Positions 57,050 through 64,000 of a stretch of 64,000 nt of DNA are shown here, in pieces. The stretch is taken from the NCBI GenBank assembly GCA_963678675.1, contig OY783197.1, positions 6,544,400-6,608,399 on the forward strand. Reading direction: 5' to 3'. Source of the stretch: Xiphydria camelus (lineage: Eukaryota > Arthropoda > Insecta > Hymenoptera > Xiphydriidae). Every line of letters begins with the position of its first letter. Positions within the stretch are counted from its first letter, which is position 1. The notes beneath the pieces were generated by a model that saw only the letters and a list, made by a program, of their open reading frames with translations, did no database searches and had not been told where the DNA came from. The translations under genes were made by a program, and so were the position numbers.

Positions 57050-57665
57050 AATCATTCAAAAAGTTAATGGACTTAACCAAATTCGGTATAGGGGTTTTTT
57101 TGGATCGCTGATCACGAATCTGAAGTCGGATTTCAAAAATTCAAGATGGCGGATCCAATATGGCGGACGAGATTTTCGAAAATCGACGGATTTATGCCAA
57201 ATTTGGTATAGAGGGGTTTTTTGGATCGCTGATCACGAATATGAAGTTATATTTGCAAAAATTCAAAATTTTCGAAAATCTCGTCCGCCATGTTTTATCC
57301 GTCATGTTTGATCCGCCATTTTGAATTTCTGAAATCTGACTTCAGATTCGTGATCAGCAACCCAAATAACCCCCTATATACCAAATTTGGCACAAATCGG
57401 TCGATTTTCGAAAATCTCGTCCGCAATATTGGATCCATCTTGAATTTTTGAAATCCGACTTCAAGTTCGTGATGAGTGACCCAAAAAAAAACCTATACCG
57501 AATTTGGTTTAAGTTCATTAACTTTTTGAAAATCATTATCTCTGGCTGGTTTTTTGAAATTAAAACAAAAATGTGATGTGATGGCCAAATTCTGACACCG
57601 GGTTCGTGATTAGGAGGCAAAATTACTATGGATAACATATATCGCACATCAAAAGTATACCCTCT
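57050..57665. mobile_element. TIR element with GATGGCGGATCC-type core, copy 2
   Basis: Matches 53620-54090 and ends at the right with the shared terminus (GCACATCAAAAGTATACC). The left terminus is truncated at AAAAAGTTAATGGACTTAA. Confidence 0.75.
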
Positions 57666-57714
57666 CTACTTACGAGCTTACCTTTCATAATGTTCATTTC
57701 TCTGTAGAAACATC

Positions 57715-58310
57715 CATTCCCCTGGAACCGTTTTTCCAGGGGAATGACACCAGGGGAATGACAAAATATGAGGTTATTTTCAATTAAATTTGAACGGGCT
57801 GAGCGTCATTATAAGGTTTACACCCACATATATTAATATTAACCTTAGTTATTTACTTCTAGTTCACACCATAATTTCAATATTCACTACAACTATTACT
57901 TACCAGTGGAATGACAGTTTCAATGTGACTACAGAAAACAATTATGTAACTTATAGATTAACTTGAGAATAAATGCACGTCAACCAATCAGTTTTTGGAA
58001 ACCCAGTGAGCTTCACTTGCTACTTACTCTCACCTCGTAAAACAAACCTCTGGCTCCATTTCCCAGGCATTAATGGAATTTTAACATGTGCAGGGGAATG
58101 ACATGCATATTGTGGACACGCAAGTATGACATTTTTTTCAGACTTATTAGAGTAACTTTTTTATTTATTTATCTACTACGACTTTTAAACAGAGTTTTTT
58201 GTAGGTAGATCTTAATTTATAGCTGCTTAAGCATACCAAATACTCTTTCACTTTATGTCTAATGGCTGTAAAGCGAAGGAGATACAAGCCAGGCGAATGA
58301 CAATTTACAC
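57715..58310. repeat. Segment with recurring CAGGGGAATGACA
   Basis: CCAGGGGAATGAC occurs twice at 57736-57765, where it also forms a short hairpin with ATTCCCCTGG. Variants recur near 57907, 58091 and 58283. No TIRs or ORF are identified. The recurrent near-identical phrase suggests a repeat family or binding-site cluster. Confidence 0.4.
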
Positions 58311-58489
58311 CTAAAATATTAAATAAAAACAGAATTTTATAAAACTATAAAAAATATAATCAACAACCCAATAAATCAAAGGTAAGGAGTCCTTAAAACA
58401 GATACCTAACACATTAGAGTTTGAACCCAAGAACAGTGCACCACTGATATTGCATATTATGTACTTTACATGCAACCACCCATATCTCT

Positions 58490-58796
58490 CAAACGATTAA
58501 AGGCCGAGACAGATATGGCCGCACCGCGCCCGCAGCGACTGTTGGCCGTGTGTCGGTCAACTATCGGTGACGGTGGCGCGAAAAGCCGGTGCCCACATAA
58601 CCGCGCCGCGCCCGCACCGTGTTTTTGGCCGTATATTGGAGGTGCGTCGTACGTACACAACGAAATAGAACCGACTAGTCCCTACCTAATCGCGCCGACA
58701 GCACCGCACCGAGGTCGCACCGTGCCTGACTAGTTTCGTTTACTTTTTGACGGGCGCGGTGCGGTCTCGAGAGTTAACTTTCGAGTGCAAAGGGTT
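58490..58796. mobile_element. GC-rich palindromic MITE-like block
   Basis: Starts TTAAAGGCCGAGACAGATA with GGCCGCACCGCGCCCGC, which is mirrored by GACGGGCGCGGTGCGGTC at the right. It is far more GC-rich than its flanks. The right edge GAGTGCAAAGGG plus TTAA (58793-58796) looks like a piggyBac end and may instead belong to the relic that follows. Confidence 0.5.
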
Positions 58797-58829
58797 AATA
58801 AAATAATTAAATCTATATTTTTATTTTTA

Positions 58830-59440
58830 TAAATGAAATAATCAATTAATTACACTTTTTACATATGACTGGTTTCTCTTTCATGCATTTTCCGCAGACA
58901 AATGTTTTACAAACTATGCAAATTTGAGTGGTTTTATTATCCGTGTACCTACAATCTTATTTGGCATTTCCTTCGTTATTGGGAATTATTGCTTGGGCTG
59001 CTTGATGTTCCTTCTTGTAGGTTTTCCTTTTCTTCTTCAAGGAATTCGTAATACTCTGTGACGAGTTCATCTGCAATTATCTGCACTTCAATTATTAAAA
59101 TATTTACACAGTTTTCTAAATGTATTGCTGGAGTTTTTTAATTCAAGTTAACTTTAAAGCCAATTATTTCAAACTTACCAAAAATTCACTTAAACCCTTT
59201 TACTTCCAGGCCCCTCAATTGTAACGGGAAACACTGTCTTGGTATCTTTATTCCAGTTGTTGTCTGATAGAGTATCCATGCATTGATTTCAGCGAAATCC
59301 AGGATATTGAAAAATACGTATACAGGCCATCTCTATTGCATTTTGATTTCACGCTATATTTTCGCGCCATTTGGTGAACCATATCGACGCGAAATTTGAT
59401 CTTATTATAATAACTAATTGTTTCGGGTATTAGCTTTCTA
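58830..59440 (-). pseudogene. piggyBac transposase C-terminal relic
   Basis: The minus strand gives KFRVDMVHQMARKYSVKSKC and, in a shifted frame, VYVFFNILDFAEINAWILYQ, then GIKIPRQ. This is the end of the piggyBac catalytic domain, where N.A.ILY is strongly conserved. After an acidic linker (ADELVTEYYEFLEEEKENLQ) comes the Cys-rich domain: CRYTDNKTTQICIVCKTFVC, GKCMKEKPVICKKCN, stop. Several frameshifts, a possible intron (donor GTAAGTTTG near 59175) and missing N-terminal sequence make it a pseudogene. It is a different piggyBac lineage from the one at 7959-8538, judging by the Cys spacing. Confidence 0.8.
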
Positions 59441-59890
59441 TTATTTTTGGTTTTTATGCATTTATGTTTTTAACTCAGTATCGTAACTTTTTTTGTTGGT
59501 TACCAGACATAATAATCCAGGCAACGAAGACCGGAAAAAAGGCCAAATAGCGGAAAAAAATCCTACAAACGGTAGTCGGAATTTTTAATATTAATTCATA
59601 CCGCTTAGTATCACGATCGCACACTAGGATTAATCTTTCGATCGGTAAAGCGGGTTTATTTCGGCGAACATAGGTCGTTAATACCTCGGTCCCGCGCCTT
59701 TCTCAGAACGTGATTACCGGACGACCCCCCGGAAGGTTATTAGAGGATTATCATTTACGATTACTTTTGAAGAAATGTCACATAAATCAAAGAGAGTTAT
59801 TCCTAGTTAAGAACTGCCAAGCGGCATATAGCAGGTGCTCCACATAGCAGGCTAGTTACCTGACTAGACCCATAGATTACAACGTTGAAG
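59441..59890. repeat. Spacer with family X half copy (59580-59760)
   Basis: GCGCCTTTCTCAGAACGTGATTACCGG-like sequence and the flanking TTTATTTCGGCGAACAT resemble the family X core. Nothing else is recognised. Confidence 0.45.
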
Positions 59891-60195
59891 TTAGGAACGC
59901 ACGGAGAGCTATACCTAATAGGCCTGATAGTTAGAGTTGGCCTATCAGGACTAGAGCACCGACCCAACCACTACCGAAGTCAAATGTCAGGGAAATTCAA
60001 AAGTTGGAGTTTACCATCGGACATACGGTATCTTATAGCTTCCTGGTGAAATATCGCTCAAGCCAGCATTATAGGGCATGTAAAAATATATCGCTAGATA
60101 TTATAGTTCAGTACATTTTTTTTCTCATTCATTATAATGTCGAGCGATATTTTTGTAATAATATATATTATAGTATAGCTCTCCGTACGTTCCTA
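59891..60195. mobile_element. ~305-bp element with inverted ends
   Basis: TTAGGAACGCACGGAGAGCT and (right) AGCTCTCCGTACGTTCCTA are complementary ends. Internal partial palindromes follow (GATAGTTAGAGTTGGCC, ATATCGCT). Non-coding. Confidence 0.65.
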
Positions 60196-60469
60196 GCTTG
60201 ATGAGTCATTTTACACAGCTGGTGGATCCTTATACCTGGTTCTCTGTAAGCATATCATTTACTACAGCTACAATTGCGATTGGTTCGCATGTACTACATT
60301 TTTTCATATTAAAACTTCTAAAGCTAATTATTTCTCGCATCGATTTTATAGAGAATGTCACGCTCTACAAGAATGTAATTTTTTAAATTTCTTGAAGGGT
60401 ATACATTTACGATTATAAATATCACGATTATAAATACCAAGCTAATCTAGGGTTTAATCTCGCCATCAG
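60196..60469. other. Spacer, nothing recognised
   Basis: AT-rich; a plus-strand frame of 62 codons with hydrophobic residues has no family resemblance. Confidence 0.4.
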
Positions 60470-60670
60470 GTGAGCGGTATATTTCAACAGACACACATAA
60501 GCTGCGAATGCAGTCTCGCACCTTTCTAGGAAAGGTTAATTACCGAACGGATCGGAAATAAGCCGTCTCCCGCAGTACCTACTGTAACCGATACCGCTAT
60601 ACGTCGATTACTAAATCGGCTTATAAAGAGGAGAATGACGAATTCAATAGATGACGAATCGGGAAGACCT
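60470..60670. repeat. Family X half copy
   Basis: GCACCTTTCTAGGAAAGGTTAATTACCG-like sequence, GATACCGCTATA and GAGGAGAATGACGAATTC match 7640-7790. Confidence 0.7.
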
Positions 60671-60805
60671 AATACTTAACTCATCGGAAAATACCCAGCG
60701 TCATCTTTTGTTCCTTTTATACCGCCAACCTTCTTCAGCCAATCAAGGTGCATAGCGTTGCCCACGATATCCCCTCCGTCGATCAAATGCCGCTTCGTTC
60801 CAAAC

Positions 60806-60813
60806 TATATAAG
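60806..60813 (+). promoter_or_regulatory. TATA box upstream of the MADF gene
   Basis: TATATAAG lies 157-164 bases before the MADF ATG in a GC-richer stretch, and there is no other TATA candidate in the same orientation before the start. Confidence 0.45.
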
Positions 60814-61164
60814 ACGAAGCTAAACGCGTGCATCTAACTCATGGTAAATCACTGTGAACCATCAAACCTTCTCTTCAATCGAATATATTGTGAAATTAAT
60901 ATACTGAGTACATTCGGTTAATATCACACCACCGTATCACGCATAATACTAAATTTCGTTAATATTACAATGGACGTAGACAAATTTATCGAAGAGATAA
61001 GAAAGTATCCAGTGCTATATGACCAGTCCAACGAAAAGTATAGGAATGCTGACTATAAAGAACGAGTGTGGAAAATACTTGCAACCACCTTGGAGGTTAA
61101 AGGTAAGTTCACAATTTTAACGTTTTGTCTTAAAATGGAGATAAAATGGGGCTTTACTAATTAA

Positions 61165-61432
61165 GTAAATGCCGGTACATCTGACAACACTAAGTTCGAG
61201 CCGCCAAATTCAAAGATATGTAGAAAATCCTTGCGGCACATTCTCACCAGAGGCGGCACAATTTCACCTCATTTTTTGGTAATAATTTTATTTCTACTAA
61301 TTTACTTAATTAGTAAATGCCGATACATCTGACAATACCAAGTTCGAGCCACTAAATTCAAAGATACGTAGAAAATCCTAGCGGAATATTCTCACTACAG
61401 GCGGCACAATTTCACCTTATTTTACGGTGACT
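61165..61432 (+). repeat. Two-copy tandem duplication, 148-bp period
   Basis: GTAAATGCCGGTACATCTGA at 61165 recurs as GTAAATGCCGATACATCTGA at 61313, with GAGCCRCYAAATTCAAAGAT and GGCGGCACAATTTCACC in both units. It lies in the MADF intron just beyond the HARBI1 stop codon. Confidence 0.9.
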
Positions 61433-61453
61433 ATGTACAAAAATTTACAATTT

Positions 61454-63760
61454 GTAAATCAAAGCATGAGGGCCACACGTTCTTGCCACTCCACACTACC
61501 TTCTGGTGAATTGAAAAAATCTTTGAATTGCTCTCGCACAGCAAATGCTTCTTGTGTACCTCTACCGCGACGGCGCGGGGTAATATCTCAAAATTAGGCG
61601 ACCTCCCGAGTCGAAATTTTGGTGCTCCCTTGGTTCTCTCTTGGAGAAGGACGAGCACTACCTGAGAACCTTTTGGGCCCATTACAATCCAGGTAGTTTT
61701 GGTGCTCCAATGCTGCTCTGTACGTCCAGTTATTTCCCGACTTGCACGTTGGGAGCATCAGAGGAGTAGCAAAACCAAATTCTCTTAGGTACTCCCGTAG
61801 TCCTCCGTTGGAGAACTAAATTTTCTAAGGTACTCCCGTACCCCAGTCGAAATCCGAGAACTGAAAGACCACCGAACCTTCCTTTTCCGCCATAGGTCTA
61901 AAGCTTACCTACCTTACCGACTCTGCCCTTTCCACGCTCTTTCTCTCTTGCTTATCTTCCTCCTCACCGCTTCACTTAACCTCACTTTTGACTTTTCCTA
62001 ATTTCCTATCGTTACCCTCCCTTTCCCAACAAACCCTTATAATCTATCCTTTAACTCTTTCTCTCAGCTTTCTATCTATACCCTATACTACTCTTGCACT
62101 CTCTGTTGATCGCACTTATTACAATTTTTCGTCTCACAACTTCCAACACACGTTCTCACCATTCAACCTCCTGCAACCAAGTCCTGATTTACTATAATAA
62201 TCTGTGCTTTTTAATAAACAGTATAGTTTATAACTTGCTCAACATACTCTGGAAACTCGAAATCAAATAATTTATTGATTTAATAATAATTGAACAAATT
62301 ACAATTCTTGCCCATTTATTCACAAATAAATGTTCAAGTCTACCTATACCTATGCAGGAGACCGAAATTTTTCTAAGTCCCTAAATGTATTCCGTTGCTG
62401 CTTACAGAGCTCTTTCACAAGTAAGTAGGTACCGCAAAATCTAATACAAGCTCCATGTTTTCATATTACGATCAATTGCCAGTCATATGTATCAATGCCA
62501 ACTAATGAGAAAGAATTAGAATAAATTGTAATTCATTGTAATTTTTTTTCATTAAAAATATGAAATTTTAGTTCATGTATATCTGTGGCTGTTTATTTTA
62601 TATTACTGTCTACCACAAATATATAGGTAATTAATGTACCTATAGCTAATGAGCGTGCCAGTCGAAAATTTTCTAAGTCCATCGGGCGCGACAGTCGAAA
62701 ATTTTCTAAGTCCATCGGACGCGACAGTCGAAAATTTTCTAAGTCGGATTTCGACTCGGGTAGAGAAGCAAAAGAGTCGTTATAGAGTATTAAGGAGAAG
62801 TGTACTGGTATTACCGACTGGAGAATTACGGAGCACCAACGGAGAACCAATGTTTCAAGTGGAAAATTACGGAGCACCAAGGGAGAACCAATACTACCGA
62901 CTGGAGAAGGACGGAGCACCAAGGGAGAACCAATATTTCGAGTGGAGAAGGACGGAGCACCAAGGGAGAACCAAAATTTCGACTCGGGACTTTTGTGTCG
63001 AAGCAGTTGCTTTACTTTTTTCGGGCAAAGTGTAGCCTTCGTGCTGTCGAATAAAATTGTACAAGGTACATGCCGCGAGTACAATTTGTGTAATATTATT
63101 CGGCGATCCCTGAATTGGTCTCATAAAAACTCTAAACTTTTGAGTTAAAATGCCAAATGCATTTTCGGACAATCTCCTCGCCCTACTTAATCGGTAATTG
63201 AAAATACTCTTATCATTACTAAGATTTCTCCCCGGAAATGGCCTCATGATGTTCGTTGTGAGGGGGAAAGCTTCATCGCCTACTATGACAAGAGGAAGTT
63301 CAGTATCTGTGTTCCGGGTAGGATTTTTTTCCCCGAGATAGAAAGTTTGTTGTTCCGTAGTGCTTTCCCAAAATTTGAATTAGATAAAACACCACCATCT
63401 GAATTTCTTCCATAGGCTCCTACGTCTACTACAGTAAAATTGTAAGACGGATCAACTAGAGCCAGAAGCACAATAGAGAAACTTTTCTTATAGTTTCAGT
63501 AGAGACTTCCCGACAATTTTGGAGCTTCTATCGTTACATGCTTGCCATCCAAAGCCCTGATACAGTTAGGGAACTGCCACTTCTCCCAATATTCGTCGGC
63601 TATGGCGTTCCACCTATCTTCATTTGGCACTGGCATCATTTCATTTAGAAGTTCATCCACTATTATCCTGCATGTGTCGTGGACTATAGACGGAACCGTT
63701 GATTTGCCTAACCTGTAGCTGAACGATATCGTCTTGAAGGTATCTCCGGTAGCAAGATAC
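61454..63760 (-). pseudogene. HARBI1-type Harbinger transposase, second lineage, broken
   Basis: The exon opens after a TTTGTTTCAG acceptor with YLATGDTFKTISFSYRLGKS. It then has WQFPNCIRALDGKHVTIEAP (first Asp), VVDVGAYGRNSDGGVL (second Asp), IVGDEAFPL, LSRARRLSENAFGIL (Glu) and LYNFIRQHEG. It ends, after a 1.4-kb insertion, with TQEAFAVREQFKDFFNSPEG and SVEWQERVALML at 61454. Defects: TGA after SGSLY near 63500, a frameshift near 63325, and the insertion at 61558-62992. It differs clearly from the transposase at 8865-11724. The upstream exon is to the right of the window or antisense to MADF exon 2. Together with the MADF gene it marks a second PIF/Harbinger element whose ends I cannot place. 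Confidence 0.9.
61558..62992. mobile_element. 1.4-kb fold-back insertion in the transposase gene
   Basis: TTGTGT occurs at both edges (61552-61557, 62993-62998), and joining the outsides restores transposase codons (ATASTQEAFAVRE). Inside, CCCGAGTCGAAATTTTGG near the left end is mirrored by CCAAAATTTCGACTCGGG at the right end. The right part has four tandem ~38-bp units (GGAGCACCAAGGGAGAACCA) and three ~38-bp units of GTCGAAAATTTTCTAAGTCC. The middle is pyrimidine-rich (61900-62200) and AT-rich. No transposase is seen. Confidence 0.75.
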
Positions 63761-64000
63761 CTGAAACAAAACATTTATTTCATGTTACATTTCGTTCGTT
63801 AAAGGTGGAGTGGATGAATGCAAGGAGAATGGGTCTCCATTCGAGACCAGCTTCGTAGGACGCTTCAAAAAAGAAGAACAAAATCTGGACAGGCTGCTGC
63901 GAAAATGACGAAGTATAAGTATGAAGACATTCTAACATTTTTATTGCCTCATCTCGGTGAAAGGGACGGCTTTAGTAACGTGTCGGTTAACAGAATCATT

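Larger units (their letters stand above)
60970..64000 (+). pseudogene. MADF-domain gene of a second Harbinger system, 3-prime end outside
   Basis: Exon 1 (60970-61102) encodes MDVDKFIEEIRKYPVLYDQS then YKERVWKILATTLEVK, the first half of a MADF domain (I..V..YP.LYD ... VW..I), and ends at a GGTAAG donor in phase 1. Exon 2 starts after TCGTTAAAG at 63805 and continues GGVDECKE. After a one-base shift near 63832 it reads WVSIRDQLRRTLQKRRTKSG, KYKYEDILTFLLPHLGERDG and runs off the window. The domain is split in the usual place. HARBI1-type exons lie antisense inside intron 1. Role by family: DNA-binding partner of the Harbinger transposase. The frameshift makes this copy defective unless it is a sequence error. 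Confidence 0.85.

Noticed and set aside
58466..58733. Overlapping ORFs on both strands near 58500-58730
   Set aside because: The block is a GC-rich palindrome, which keeps several frames open by composition.
62593..63084. A 163-codon minus-strand ORF with repeated PMDLENFRLSR units
   Set aside because: It is a read-through of 38-bp tandem repeats and the frameshifted end of the HARBI1 gene; the periodicity is nucleotide-level.

Overview
The window reads as insect genomic DNA made almost entirely of transposable elements (TEs) and their wreckage. A (TTAGG)n telomere-type tract at 54117-54154, Helitrons ending in CTAG, mariner, piggyBac, PIF/Harbinger with its MADF partner gene, a MULE, and pogo/Tigger-like elements all fit an insect. 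The mix would suit a hymenopteran such as an ant, but that is inference. I see no tRNA, rRNA, CRISPR array or convincing intact host gene. Every transposase I recognise is broken by frameshifts, stops, deletions or nested insertions.

Layout. 1-5900: an AG microsatellite, then a truncated copy of a large modular palindromic repeat (137-4345), a LINE 5-prime fragment (minus strand) and a mariner relic split by a MITE. 5960-15454: Helitron DNA. One Helitron helicase reading frame is interrupted first by a piggyBac element (TTAA duplication) and then by a 6.2-kb PIF/Harbinger element (TTA duplication). The Harbinger carries a HARBI1-type transposase and an antisense MADF-domain gene, and a solo LTR with a 4-bp duplication sits inside a MADF exon. 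15620-22222: a five-layer nest. A Tc1/mariner-superfamily element with ~450-bp inverted ends contains a hairpin MITE and a pogo-like element; the pogo-like element contains a CAGGGTGT-ended element, which holds four long hairpins. 22225-27095: sparse sequence, a DDE transposase tail, and Helitron-family DNA carrying a MULE and a TTAA MITE.

27096-51984 is a ~24.9-kb structure bounded by very long inverted repeats (left arm ~6.7 kb, right arm ~4.5 kb). Its centre holds a Tigger/Tc5-like element and a head-to-tail array of five Helitron units joined with no spacer (39094-46956). Two unidentified ORFs lie in the left arm. This is the best candidate for something undescribed. 52000-64000: low-information sequence with a candidate 5-prime exon, two copies of a TIR element, the TTAGG tract, several MITEs, a piggyBac relic, and a second Harbinger system (MADF plus antisense HARBI1-type gene) running off the right edge.

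The genes do not form a host pathway. They are mobilisation genes: Helitron helicase, DDE transposases, and MADF proteins that in PIF/Harbinger systems act as DNA-binding partners of the transposase. The order of nesting gives a relative history: Helitrons first, piggyBac and Harbinger into them, then an LTR retrotransposon into Harbinger.
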